From contig NC_089766.1 of the NCBI RefSeq assembly GCF_040412425.1, positions 15,408,508 through 15,472,507 of the forward strand: 64,000 nucleotides of DNA, given 5' to 3'. The first letter of the stretch is position 1. Each line of letters begins with the position of its first letter. A program made the translations under genes and the position numbers. Source of the DNA: Macrobrachium rosenbergii. Lineage: Eukaryota > Arthropoda > Malacostraca > Decapoda > Palaemonidae. Shown here one piece after another: positions 44,930 through 56,739 of this stretch. Below the pieces are notes generated by a model. The model was given only the letters and a program-made list of their open reading frames with translations. It was not told the DNA's origin and did not search any database.

Positions 44930-45780
44930 GCTATCATCTCTTGATCGCATGAAGTTGATAAGTCTTGTATAATGACACTAATGATAATGCATATAGTATC
45001 ACCTTGCATAAATGATCATCGTACATTTTACGGTGTATTGTATGAATATAGCATGTAAACAGTACCATATAAATCACACGAATAGCTAAATTAGTATGCT
45101 AACTATAGATTATTATAATGTATGGTATGTTTGCAAGTGCGAGTGTAGCATGGTGCTCCGTGCCGGAGATATAGAGTTGGCCCTCTCTGCAAAGTGCCGA
45201 GAGAGAGAGAGAGAGAGAGAACATCGCCAGAATGAAAGAGGGTCATAGGGGTAGGGGTTGGGGAGGGGGGAGGAAGGGCCGAGGCCCCGCTGTGGCGGCA
45301 CCTTTGACGTTCTGGTTCACCCGCCATTTTCTAATTACTTGCCAGCCATGTGCCCACTGCGGCTCTCGCTGTAAAGACCACCTGCATAGAGCGGCCTCCC
45401 CTCGCCGAAAGGACAACCTCCCCCTTCCTCTACTCCCTCTCTTCCTCAGGAGGGAAGGGACGCCCCCGGTTAAAACACCCACAAGCCAAAACAAGCGTTT
45501 TATCCTCCTTCAGTTTTTTCGGAGGTGCTGTGATAAAATCGTGGTCGTGTCAACATTCTGCACCTGTTCTCCGCCCGTCGTCGGGGTGGGTGGTTGGGGG
45601 TTGGGGGGTGAAGGGGATGGGGAGGGGGAGCTGTGATGTCACCCCGCTGGGTTACAGCGGCCACCCATGTAGATGAACCACCTAGGTAGAGGGACCACCT
45701 GATATTCAGTATGTCTCTGTGTCCGTCTCTCTCCACCAGCCAGCAGCACCTAGCAAGAGGGACCATCTGAGCTTCAGACC

Positions 45781-45784
<4 letters not shown>

Positions 45785-45826
<42 letters not shown>
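45785..45826. repeat. (CT)n microsatellite
   Basis: About 20 CT units; related (GA)n blocks with CAGAGAGAG interruptions lie at 46031-46095. Confidence 0.93.
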
Positions 45827-45827
<1 letters not shown>

Positions 45828-46752
45828 AGCGATCATCAGCAGCTAGCTAGGTTGGTGGCCAGCTAGGCTGTGGCATCAAAGAGCACGGCCAGAGATACAT
45901 CAAAGAGAGAGAGTGATTCTATTGTTGTGAATAGGCGGGCAATTCTTCCATACGGAATAAAATATGACTTATTGTTCCGCTCTGCTTTCTTTAATACTTA
46001 TTGTTGCGTCGTTTTCTTTGTATCGGTGCCGAGAGAGAGAGAGAGAGAGAGAGGGGGAGAGAGAGAGTCAGAGAGAGAGAGAGAGTCAGAGAGAGACATC
46101 TCCGTCACAAAGGATTTGCTCAGGTTCAATAACAATTAATTTTATCAAATACAAAGCGCGTTGAAAGGGCTGGGACGCTAAAAAGTCCTCTTTCCCCCAA
46201 TTTATTAGGGAAAGTGTTGTTTTTGCTTTTTCCTTTCTTTTTTTTTTCTTTTTGTCGCCCGATCAGTGTTTTGGTATTTTCTTCTTGGGTTTTTGCGATG
46301 CGGACACAATGCGATCGTCGGTACGCATTTGGGCGCGCCCGTAAAAAAAAAAAAAGGAAAAAGAGGAAAGGAAAAACACCAGTGCCATCAAACGGTGCCA
46401 TCAAAGAGTGCCATCACAGGAGAGTTTCATTCGGATTTTCTCTGTACGCGCGCGTGTGTGTGTGTGCGTGTGTGCGTGAGTGCGTGCGTGCATGTGTGTG
46501 TGTGTGTGTGTGTATGTATGCATGTGTGCGAAACATCAGTTAACACTTTAACGCTTTTTTTTTTCAGTCCCTCTTTTATTTTTTATTTTATCACTTTTTA
46601 TATATTTTTTTTCCAAGCAAATTTCATCATCTCTTTTCCTCTGAAGATTTTTTCTTTCATTTATGGCGATGGGTAAAGGGGAAAGGGAAGAGGGGGGTGG
46701 GGTGGGGGAAGGAAGAGATTGTTTTCCTGCTGCTTCAACTCCTTGCTTTATA

Positions 46753-46792
<40 letters not shown>

Positions 46793-46796
46793 TGTA

Positions 46797-46965
46797 AATT
46801 ATAAATGTGTGGTTTATCAATTGATGACCGAATGGTTTTACTCATTGTCACCATACTTCCAAACCTAAATGGTATTGGTTTGAATCCTTGCCAGTTTAGA
46901 ACTAGTCACATATAATTCCCTTTGGGTATAAATTATTCCGAAGGTAAAGTGAATTTTACATTTAT
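46797..46965 (+). mobile_element. tRNA-derived SINE (family F), copy A
   Basis: Box A TGACCGAATGG (46825-46835) and box B GGTTTGAATCC (46877-46887). Then TTGCCAGTTTAGAACTAGTC, ATAATTCCCTTTGGGTATAA, and tail GGTAAAGTGAATTTTACATT into (TA)n. The inverted copy is at 48345-48516. Confidence 0.88.
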
Positions 46966-46989
46966 ATACATATATATATTATCAGGTTT

Positions 46990-48280
46990 AACGTAGTTTT
47001 TTCTTGATATTTTGCTCTTAAGGAAATTGCTTTCATTTATATTAATAAAGTTTAAATTAAGTTACTAGTTTCCTAAATTAAGTTTAGTTTTAAGGTTAAA
47101 TTTAAGTTTTTGTGAAGGGTTTGTTTTTAGCCTTCAGCTGTTTTTGAAGTGCTGTTTCTCCTCCTCCCGCCAGGTGTTTACTGATTGCTATTTTTGACGC
47201 TCTTTATATTTTTATTTTTGGGCGTGTGACGTGGACCCAAAGTGTCGTAGAATGGAGGGGTGTGTATCTTGGAGAGTTCGTTAGTGGAATCCTATTGTTG
47301 CAGACTGCTTGGTTGGAGACGTAGTGACATATTCTTGATTGTCAAAACTTGCACTCCTTCGGCTTCTGTTTGGATTTCTCAAGGACCAACATTATATCAG
47401 AGAGTGTCCTCTGATTAGTGGATCTTCGCTATTTTGTTCCGCTTCCTGACATGGCTCAAAGTCTCCTGGATTACACATTTGTCTCCAGCAGCTGCACTGT
47501 GGGTTTCGCAAACCCGTGAGGTGGCCACATATCACCAGGTAATGTGCCGTTTATTGTTTGCCCTGGATATTTTGTGGGCACTACAACACTAGTGCGTGTG
47601 TTCATGAGGATTACAGCAGGACACCTTTTGATTGGTCCCTCATCTTCGGAGTGAGCTTAGATACAGCTCTGTGTTTTCCTCGTGCGTCGTAACTGCTTTC
47701 TTCATATGTTATTAAACTATTTCAGGTGTAATTTATATTATTTTGTATTGTTTTTTTAAGTGTTCATATCCGTTGCGTTTGTTTGTCTTTTGTAAGTTTG
47801 TTTGGAGCATTGCTTTCCCAAATTATAACTATCTTTGTGTTTAGCTTTATAAAGTTAGGTAGGAGATTTAAGGTTTTATTTCTTGTTTTATGATCTTCTC
47901 CTTCCTTCTTCCTTTAGTATAATTTTAGGTAGAGGTTAATGATTAATAGCCGGCTTTTCTTTTTACAATATAAATTTTGATTACCTATATAGTCTATGTT
48001 AGGAATTAGTATTTAGCTTTAGGAGTATTACGTGAACAGTAGTCATTTATTAAGTGCTAAAAATTGTTTGTACTTTTGTTGGAAGTAATTCAAAAAATTT
48101 GTTGTGTTCAATTTCAGTTCTTTGTGTAATAAATATTGTTAAGTTTTTCTTTCGTTTTCATTGTTGCCTGGTTGATATTTCTGTCTGTCTGAAAAACGTA
48201 CTCCAGAGCCCATGTCTTTCTGTATTGAGCCTGGAAGTTATGGTCTCAGCAAAAGAGCCGTAACATATATACAAACACAC
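46990..48280. other. Segment between inverted family F SINEs
   Basis: About 1.3 kb with no coding region recognised. It includes a stretch bounded by TGTGACG (47225) and CGTAACA (ends 48265) with AATAAA at 48128-48133, which would fit a solo LTR, but I see no flanking target-site duplication and no second copy. Confidence 0.35.
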
Positions 48281-48344
48281 ACACATATATATATATATAT
48301 ATGTATATATATGTAAAATTCTCTTTCAAATATTAAGCCAAACA

Positions 48345-48514
48345 TAAATGGTTAATATCAAATTCACTTTACCTTGGGAATGATTTATACCCAAAGGGAA
48401 TTATGTATGACTAGTTCTAAACTGGCAAGGATTCAAACCAATACCATTCACGTTTGGAAGTATGGCGACAGTGAGCAAAACCATTCGGCCATCAATTGAT
48501 AAACCCACATTTAT

Positions 48515-48516
<2 letters not shown>
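48345..48516 (-). mobile_element. tRNA-derived SINE (family F), copy B
   Basis: Inverted relative to copy A: box B complement GGATTCAAACC (48429-48439), box A complement CCATTCGGCCA, tail with TTAATATCAAATTCACTTTAC. It is longer at the tail than copy A; this tail resembles the arm of the foldback at 36530-36758. Confidence 0.88.

Positions 48517-48518
<2 letters not shown>

Positions 48519-48575
<57 letters not shown>
48519..48575. repeat. (TA)n microsatellite
   Basis: About 28 TA units outside copy B; a counterpart (TA)n lies outside copy A at about 46750-46793. Confidence 0.95.
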
Positions 48576-48579
<4 letters not shown>

Positions 48580-49083
48580 GATATATACTGTATATATTTT
48601 ATATATATGCACCTCCATGAATTCCTATGTATATGTTTGCGCCAGCGTTAATGCGTATTCATGTGTAAGTGTATATACACCACAGTCATACGTACAAATA
48701 TAATCTTAACCCTTTGTACCTCTGTACCTTTCTATTTTACGTCGCTTTGTTTAATTTTTTCCTTCAATTTTCCCTTCGGATTGTCGCATTTTTGTCGCTT
48801 TTTTTTTATTGTATTCCCTGGATTTCTTTTTCTCTCTCCCATTGACCTTTTCTCACTCCTTTTTCTCACTCCTTTATTGTTTGTTTCTTTTTTGGAATGT
48901 CCGTTTCTTTTATATTTCGTCGGTCTTTTATTTATTGCTTTTTATTCGTCTGTTTTTTTTTTTTGTTTCCCCTCGTTTAATCTGACGCTTGTTTCCCTTT
49001 ATCTTTTGCTCTTCCTTTTTTATGTTTTATATTATTTATTTCTACGTTTATCTGTCTGTCTGCTTATCTAGCTATCTATCTGT

Positions 49084-49111
49084 CCATTTACCTATCTATC
49101 TATCTATCTAT

Positions 49112-49150
<39 letters not shown>

Positions 49151-49212
49151 CATATATGTACTTGTATGTATACATACATATATATATATATATATGTATA
49201 TGTATATATACA
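49084..49212. repeat. (CTAT)n and (TA)n mixed microsatellites
   Basis: CTAT units at about 49065-49115, TA at 49116-49145 and further TA/TACA blocks up to the foldback. Confidence 0.88.
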
Positions 49213-49377
49213 TATATAAACAAAGACAAAATCCAAGAAGGAAAGAGAAACAGTGGAGTGCTGCAAGGCCTTTCGACTTATTGTCCTTGACTTAGCTAAG
49301 TAAAGGACGATATGTTGAAAGGCCTTGCAGCACTCCATTGTTTCTTTTTCCTTCATGGATTTTGTCTTTATTTATAT
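49213..49377. repeat. 165-bp near-perfect palindrome inside (TA)n
   Basis: The arms match for about 80 bp each: AAAGACAAAATCC/GGATTTTGTCTTT outside, GGAGTGCTGCAAGGCCTTTC/GAAAGGCCTTGCAGCACTCC mid, and the centre ACTTAGCTAAGT is itself a perfect dyad, so there is essentially no loop. Confidence 0.92.
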
Positions 49378-49459
49378 ATTCATAACGTTCCATATTTTCG
49401 TGATTCAGTTATATATATACATACACACACATATATAATAATATGTGTATATATTAATA

Positions 49460-49460
<1 letters not shown>

Positions 49461-49532
<72 letters not shown>
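49461..49532. repeat. (TA)n microsatellite
   Basis: About 36 TA units to the right of the palindrome. Confidence 0.95.
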
Positions 49533-49536
<4 letters not shown>

Positions 49537-49752
49537 TCTCTCTAGTCATCAGTTGATTTTCAGCACATCTGGAGATTGTATTATTTAATTCTTATTTGTG
49601 TTTCAGCTTTCACTTTCGACTCTAATTGGTCGTTATTCTCTTCCCATGTTTTATTCTCTTTTCACTTACTTCTCAGTTTAGTTTTTTTTTTTCTGTTCTT
49701 TCCCTTGATATTATCCACCCGTCTTTCTCGGCGAATTTCTATTTCGCTTGAC

Positions 49753-49756
<4 letters not shown>

Positions 49757-49803
<47 letters not shown>
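49757..49803. repeat. (CT)n microsatellite
   Basis: About 23 CT units. Confidence 0.95.
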
Positions 49804-49805
<2 letters not shown>

Positions 49806-50049
49806 TTCATCGACGCATTCGTATATTCCTTCCCTTCATTAATTCCATACCTTTTTGTTATTGCTTTCAACTTCCCTTCTTCTCTCCTTTTATTCTCTTT
49901 CTTTATTAGTTCCAGTGAACTCCCTGATGTGTGTGGGTGGCTGGTTGGGGAGGGGAGGGGAGGGACTGGAAACGTGAGGGGGAAGGGGTAGGGGGATGAT
50001 TTTGGGTGCATATGGGCTTTGGAGAAGTTTGAGTCGAATGGGAGATATA

Positions 50050-50361
50050 GAATAAATAGAATAGAATATAGAATTTAGGCCAAAGGCCAAGCGCTGGGAC
50101 CTATGAGTTCATTCACCTCTGAAAGGGGAATTGACAGTAAAAAGGGTTGACAGGTGTAACATGAGGAAAACCTCGCAGTTGCACTATGAAACAATTGTTA
50201 GGAGAGGGTGGAAAGTAAGATGGACGAAAGAGGATATGAACGGAGGTACAGTGAAAGGAATAAAAGAGGATGCAGCTACGGGCCGAGGGGACTCTGCAAA
50301 GTTCCTTAATGCCTACAGTGCACCACGTGAGGTGAACTGACGGCACTACCCCCCTACGGGG
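50050..50361 (-). mobile_element. SINE-like family A, copy 7 (near full length)
   Basis: From AGAATTTAGGCCAAAGGCCA and GCGCTGGGACC through CAGCTACGGGCCGAGGGGAC to CTGACGGCACTACCCCCCTA. One of the two fullest copies. Confidence 0.92.
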
Positions 50362-51279
50362 AAGGGGATATAGGGATTTAATTTTTGGGTAGAATGGACG
50401 TTTTTTGACGAATGACATATTGTTACGAATTGTTAAGAAACAGGAACCTCACGCGCCTTTACTATAGACTTTTGGTTACCAAGTTGATGCATTTCTTATG
50501 GATCCCGATAATTAACTTTTCTAGTCAATAAAAATAGGTGCTTATAGTGGTTTTTAAATTGGCGGAAGTATGTGCTCTCTGGGTGCTTTTATTTTAATAT
50601 TTTCTTTTGTTTTCTGAGTGTGTTGTATTTCATATCATTCGTGCTTATTTCAGTATCATATTCTCTTATACTTTAAACCTTTTTCCAGATATTCTCTCTC
50701 TCTCTTTCTCTCTTCTACAGGCTTTCTTTTTTCAAATCTTTTCTCTCCGTCTTAACAGAACCCAGAAATATTCTGTTCATATTCTCTCTCTCTCACTCTC
50801 TCTCGGTTTCTCTATGACAGTCTATCTAAACTAGCACTACATTCCTCTGCCAAAATTCCCATTTACCCAGATTTATCGCCATGTTTGCCCTCTCCCGACG
50901 AAGAATATGATTAGACGACCGAAACTGCACGAGGACAAACACTGTAATGGCCAAGACCAGCCAAGGATGACGGAGCTACGGGAAAGAAGCCAATCTGGCA
51001 GGTCATTTCGGCTAACGCCATCTATTGAGCGCGCGTGTCAACACTCGCCTAATGATGTCGGGGGCGGGGAGGGGGTGGGAAGAAGAAGCTATTTCGCTTT
51101 GGCTGAAGAAGGGAGAGAGGATTTTCGACCGGGTGTTGGAGGGCGGTTTGATTATGTTTAGTGATGTTTGAATGTTTATTTATATGTATAATTTGGAAGT
51201 TTGTCCGCATTGTTTTCGCATGGAAATGGCAGGGAGGCTGGAAATAATAATCACGATGAAGATAGCAATGACAGAAGTG

Positions 51280-51280
<1 letters not shown>
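50362..51280. other. Intergenic stretch, nothing recognised
   Basis: Pyrimidine-rich in parts, with short TCTC runs. An 84-codon open frame at 50907-51161 lacks domain features. Confidence 0.45.

Positions 51281-51317
<37 letters not shown>
51281..51317. repeat. (AAT)n microsatellite
   Basis: About 12 units. Confidence 0.92.
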
Positions 51318-51559
51318 TAGTAGCCGGTAAGAGGTAGAGGCGGTCAGGATAATTATGTAATTGGTAATATTAAGTGTGAAGCAGGTATAACAATGATAAC
51401 AATCACTGTTATATACAAGATTCCTTGAAGCTTATTTTTAATACCGGACCTGAAGACCTTCGAGATTATAGTAACCACTAAAATGACAACAACAGTCACA
51501 AGTTCTGCACAGAAGTCCTTTCACCCACAAGGTGACCTCGGGAGCCCCGTTGAGCAGGC

Positions 51560-52350
51560 ACAAACAGCAGAATGCTCTCCATCAATATGAATCCTTTTGG
51601 AACGCCCTGTTAAAAAAAAAAAACAAGCAAAATCTAAAGAATGCGCCCCATCAACATCAATCCTCCTGAGATGCCGTATTTAAAAAAAAAAGCAAGCAAG
51701 CAAAATATGAAGAAGGAGCCCCATCAACATCAATCCTCCTGAGATGCCGCATTTAAAAAAAAAAGCAAGCAAGCAAAATATGCGGAAGGCGCCCTATCAG
51801 CATCAGTCCTCCTGAGACGCCCTATTTAAAATAAAAAAAAGCAAGCAAGCAAAATCTGCAGAAAGTACCCAATCAACGTCAGTCCTCCTGGGACACCCTA
51901 TTTAAAATGAAAAAAGCAAGCAAGCAAAATATGCAGAAAACACCCCATCAACATCAGTCCTCCTGGAACACCCTATTTAAAAGGAAAAAAAGCAAGCAAG
52001 CAAAATCTGCAGAAAGCACCCCATCAACATCAGTCTCCTGGGACACCCTATTTAAAAGGAAAAAAGCAAGCAAGCAAAAGCTGCAGAAAGTGCCCCATCA
52101 ACATCAATCCTGAGACGCCCTATTTAAAATAAGAAAAAGCAAGCAAGCAAAACCTGCAGAAGGCGTCCGTCTGCAGACGCCCGATTTAAAAGAAAAAAGG
52201 AAGCAAGCAAAATCTGCAGAAGGCGGCCCATCAACATCAGTCCTCCTGAGGCGCCCTATTTATGTAAAAAAAAAAAGTAAGCAAGCAGAAACTGCAGAAG
52301 GCGCCCCATCAACATTAATCCTCTCGAGACGGTCTATTTAAAAAAAAAAA
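51560..52350. repeat. ~69-bp minisatellite with A-run and 'GCAAGCAAGCAAAAT', about 11 units
   Basis: Units share GCCCCATCAACATCAGTCCT, CCTGAGACGCCCTATTTAAA, an A-run of variable length and AGCAAGCAAGCAAAATCTGC plus AGAAGG. Lys/Ser/Gln-rich open frames at 51.9-52.1 kb are its translation. Confidence 0.93.
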
Positions 52351-53057
52351 AAAAAAGAAAATGAAAAAAAGCAAAAAGAAGTTTCATTCGGTCTTCATGA
52401 GCAACCGGAGACTCATGAAGCATGGGTGCTCAGGCCAATTACACAACAAATAGGTCGTAATGAGCTAACTGGGCGGTTTAAGGCTGCCTCACTAACGACT
52501 TCTTGACGTGAAGGCTGTAATTACCTCCGCAGAATGATTCTTGATTACAGCGAATAGGTGAGCCAAGGTTTATAAGGATCTGGACCAGGGCGTAGGGGAG
52601 GGGACGGGGTATCGGTGATGGGGGGGGGCGATTGTGGTGTGGTTTGTGTACTGGGGGCGAGGGGTATATTGGAGTGGGACTGACCAACGTCATAACCATG
52701 CTTTTAAAAGATGCCTTCAGTCAAGTGGACGACAAATGTCACGGAGAGGATCATTTTTACTGGTAATGATCACAGAAGGAATAATGGTCACTGTTATCAT
52801 CGGGATTACTCTGTATTAGCGTTGTTATAGGAGCATATTATCATCATGCATTATTAATATTTTTTATCATTATCTATTCTTCGTAAAATTTCCGAAAACG
52901 AATTGTAGATACGCTGTGTTTTCATAACAGATATGTTATTGTTTTGAATACAATCTTGAAAGATTATTATTTTCTTATTATTTGTAATATTTCTTGTATA
53001 CATGCATACACACACGTTAATATATATGTATATATATGTATGCAGACACACATATAG

Positions 53058-53064
<7 letters not shown>

Positions 53065-53140
<76 letters not shown>

Positions 53141-53156
53141 GTATATATATATATAT
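53065..53156. repeat. (TA)n microsatellite
   Basis: About 37 TA units, then AATG, then more TA. Confidence 0.95.
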
Positions 53157-53239
53157 ACAAATCAATGTTTTGGAGACGGACGCTGAAACCTCACAGACAC
53201 AGACGTCCCCCATCTTTCTTTAGAAGGTGCTGTAACACA

Positions 53240-53350
53240 GAGTAGACACTGTGGCCGAATGGTGCAATGCAGGCTCACGTTTGCTAGGTAAGTGGATTGA
53301 TCCCCGTCTACCGCCTGCCATTCTACCCAGCTGTAAATGAGTACCATCAT
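53240..53350 (+). mobile_element. Possible tRNA-derived SINE head (family G)
   Basis: Box-A-like TGGCCGAATGG (53252-53262) and box-B-like GGATTGATCCC (53294-53304) at tRNA spacing, followed by CTGCCATTCTACCCAGCTGT. Only one copy is in the window, so family status is inferred; the head resembles family F. Confidence 0.5.
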
Positions 53351-53651
53351 CTGCTATGGTCAAGAAAAAGTGAGTAGGGCTAGCAACGTCATCCCCAAAG
53401 ACTTTTCCAGGTGGGAAAAGGGCGTCGGTATCCTTTCGAGCGGAACGAACAAACCAGCGATTCCGAAGCAGGATTCCGCAAGTAATTGTGGAAGAAATAT
53501 TAATTACAAATTTTGGCTCGGTAACGCGAACTATCTTGTGGTGCAATGGTAGATTTTATATGATTTATATTAAGAAATTTCTAAGGTAATATACAATAAA
53601 TATATATATGTATATTTATACATATATATAAGATATGTAATATATATATAG

Positions 53652-53660
<9 letters not shown>

Positions 53661-53730
<70 letters not shown>
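53661..53730. repeat. (TA)n microsatellite
   Basis: About 35 TA units, left border of the foldback. Confidence 0.95.
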
Positions 53731-53733
<3 letters not shown>

Positions 53734-53853
53734 TAAATCAAAGTCTGAAGGTAAGTGAAAACCGGGACTTTGAACAAGTGAACTTGAAAATGTGGAATAA
53801 ACTAAGAAAGTACTTGTTCAAAGTCGCAGTTTTCACTCGCGTTTTAGTGATAT
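53727..53853. repeat. Foldback island between (TA)n tracts
   Basis: Left ATATCACTAAATCAAAG, GTGAAAACCGGGACTTTGAA, CAAGT pairs with right ACTTGTTCAAAGTCGCAGTT, TTCACTCGCGTTTTAGTGAT. Each arm is about 45-60 bp, with about 20 bp of loop. Confidence 0.87.
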
Positions 53854-53923
53854 TCTCAAGACATGGATTTATATGATATTCTCAATATAATATATATATT
53901 CCTTATATGCTGCATTGTATATA

Positions 53924-54048
<125 letters not shown>

Positions 54049-54269
54049 ATGTAATTTGCGTGTATATGTAAGTGTACTGCAGACAAAGGTTCCTTGGGAT
54101 GTGATAAATGGTTTCAGAGGTTCCTTGAAGGCATAAAGTTTGGGAATCACCGGGCTGAACAATGCTCAAACTTTCGGGGAGAGACACGGAGGGGGTTGGG
54201 GTGGGTGGGGTTGGCATGAAGATGGAGGTGGTGGTGGGGGGGGAAGACAATGGGGGTGGGAGGGGTGTG

Positions 54270-54460
54270 GGAAGGTAGCGTTCTTAATCACCGGGCATTG
54301 AAGTACGGAGGCCGGCGTTGCAAAACGCCTCCCATTACCGGCCGTAATTGCCCTGGGTTTAACAATCATATTGAGCCTTATGATTCGAGACCTTGTTTGC
54401 ACATACATGCCAGGGCTGTTAGGGCCGGCCTTGGGGTCATCCTCTAGGGATTATTGAGTA
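54270..54460. other. Single-copy-looking segment
   Basis: Balanced composition; contains AATCACCGGGCATTGAAGTA and CCCATTACCGGCCGTAATTG. No gene recognised. Confidence 0.35.
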
Positions 54461-54562
54461 ATAGCTGTTCTCATTCCTCTTCTCTTTTTTTATTTTTATC
54501 AGGGGGAAGGAAATGAGGTGTGCTTTGAGTCATGCATTGGGCGAAGGATCGTTGGATGTGAG

Positions 54563-54563
<1 letters not shown>

Positions 54564-54611
<48 letters not shown>
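54564..54611. repeat. (ATT)n microsatellite
   Basis: About 16 units. Confidence 0.93.
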
Positions 54612-54612
<1 letters not shown>

Positions 54613-54999
54613 TGACATCCGGAAATAAATATGAATTATCAGAAATTCATTGTCAAAGATTTTATTAAATATTGAAATTCTTACCTAACTCACTTTTCTA
54701 GATAATGAAATTTTGAAATGGTTCCTAATCTCCTTTCGCTCTAGATCGCTTTATTTTGAGTCTGGTTTCTTAACTGTTCAAGGTTTGTATGTGGTTTCGA
54801 ACTTGAACCTTTCTTCTTGAACTTGAGTGTCTATCTGGTTACTCACATGACACCCTCTTCCTAAATTGGGTTGCTTGCTGGTGACAGTTAGCTAATTGGT
54901 GGTTTCTAACTTGACCGTCTTATCCTAAATTGAGTTTCATATTAGATACGAGCTTGATGGCGCATGCTACGCTGCGCTGGAACCTGGCCCTTCCTGTCA

Positions 55000-55405
55000 T
55001 GTCTCCCCTACCCTCCCGATTCCCTACCTGCCCCCACCCCGACCTGGGGCGGACAGTTAGGTTTACAGTAGAAGGGTGGATGCGTCATGTCTCCCTACCC
55101 CCCAATCCCCTACCTAACCCGCCGCCATCCGGGTGGACAATCAGTTTTACAGAAGGGGGGTGGATGTGTCATGTCTCCCCTACCCTCCCTATACCCTTCC
55201 TAAACCGCCCCCACCCGGGCAGACAACCAGGTTTGCAGGAGGAGGGTGGATGTGTCATGTCACCCATACACTCCTGATCCCCTACCTACCCCACCACCAC
55301 CCAGGGTGGACAAGCAGGTTTGCAGGAGGAGGGTGGATGTGTCATGTCTCCCCTACCCTCCCTATACCCTACCTACCCCGCCACCACCCGGGCGGACAAA
55401 CAATA
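55000..55405. repeat. ~87-bp minisatellite, about 4.5 units
   Basis: Units share GGATGTGTCATGTCTCCCCT, ACCCTCCCTATACCCTACCT, CCACCACCCGGGCGGACAA and CAGGTTTGCAGGAGGAGGG. Phases of the repeat translate to VDVSCLPYPPYTLP-like peptides, which are artefacts. Confidence 0.92.
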
Positions 55406-55528
55406 AAGATCCACTTGGTTTTTATTATTGTAGATTGATATTTTGTGTTTGGTTTCCAACGAATTTCCATCTGGAACCGAAGCCTGTACCTTTTAGATGG
55501 TTTCTGTTGTGGTCCCTATTCTAAAACT

Positions 55529-55840
55529 CCCTGTAGGGGGATAGTGCCGTCAGTGCACCTCATGCGATGTACTGTAGGCATTACTAAAGGTTCTTGAAAG
55601 CGTCCCTTCGGCCCCCAGCTCCAACCCCTGTCGTTCCTTCTACTGTACCTCCTTTCATATTCTCTTTCTTCCATCTTACTTCCCACCCTCTCCTAACAAT
55701 TGATTCATAGTGCAACTGCGAGGTTTTCCTCCTGTTATACCTTTCAGACCTACCTACTTTCAATTTCCTTTCCAGCGCTGAATGACCTCAAAGGTCCCAG
55801 TGCTTGGCCTTTGGCCTAAACTCTATATTCCATTCCATTC
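55529..55840 (+). mobile_element. SINE-like family A, copy 8 (reference full-length copy)
   Basis: Head CCCTGTAGGGGGATAGTGCC and GTCAGTGCACCTCATGCG; body CGTCCCTTCGGCCCCCAGCT, CTTCCATCTTACTTCCCACC, CTCCTAACAATTGATTCATA, GTGCAACTGCGAGGTTTTCC; tail AGCGCTGAATGACCTCAAAG, GCTTGGCCTTTGGCCTAAAC, CCATTCCATTC. No clear box A/B was found, so the head's origin is open. Confidence 0.93.
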
Positions 55841-56739
55841 TGTATTCCTATTCTAAAATTGGTCTTTATAATATGGAATATAACCTTTCAAGTGAAGTTT
55901 GAAGTTTTGTATTTATGTATTTTTTTGTGATTTCCTCACTAAATTTTATTCATAACTTTAATTTTTATCTATAATCTTGTTTCTGAACTAAGTCTGTATT
56001 TTACGGATGATTTCTTTTGTTGCGTATTCACTAATTTAATTTTGATAATTTACATGTGGCTTTTAACCTAATTTCTGCACCTTGTACATGGTTTTGAAAA
56101 GGAAGTTTGAGCCATGATCTGTTTATTTGGCAGTTTAATTTCATCCTGGTTTCTAACTCAACGTTGTTTCTGTCTAGAGCCAAATATCTTGATGGTGTTT
56201 TCTAATTTGCCCCATGCATTTCAGCAATATCAGCCTTTTAGTTTACAATTATACTCTGAAAAATATTTCCAAAATTGTCCTATGTTATCAATCTTTATTT
56301 CAAATAAAGATTCCTCCTTTGAAAAAATTAAGCATCACAATGAATGATGCTTCCCAAGATGTATCATTTTCTTTCCTATTTTCTTGATAAAAAAAAAGAA
56401 AAAGAGAAAGCCAGATCAATACACTGATATTTATTCTGTCTTCTTAACGACTCACAACCATTTTGTGTTTATTATCTGAGTGCTCAGACGATAGGCCTAT
56501 TAGCCCGTCTGTTGACGTGAGGATATAACAGACTTGGAGTTGCGATGAAAATTTAATTCCCAGTCTTCTTGGAGAGAGAGAGACAGAGACAGAGACAGAG
56601 ACGTAAACGCTGTATTTGAGTAAGTCATGAATATTTCACTCCAACTAGTCTGTCTGGCTAACAGACCAACAGACAGAGAAACAGAATGGAAAATTTTAAC
56701 TACGTACCATCCAGGTTTGTCTGTCAAAGCTTCAACGTT
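55841..56739. other. AT-rich intergenic stretch
   Basis: No gene recognised. Weak repetition of 'TTTCTAACTTGA/TGGTTTCTAA' phrases runs from about 54700 to 56250. Confidence 0.45.

Noticed and set aside
47225..48265. Solo LTR
   Set aside because: TG...CA-like ends and AATAAA fit, but there is no target-site duplication, no primer-binding site and no second copy in the window; left as a hypothesis only.
48661..49071. 136-codon hydrophobic plus-strand frame as a membrane protein
   Set aside because: T-rich low-complexity sequence gives Phe/Leu/Ser content by composition; no ordered helices with loops, no homology I recognise.
51907..52113. Lys/Ser/Gln-rich repeat protein
   Set aside because: Direct translation of the 69-bp minisatellite; the frame shifts between units because the A-run length varies.
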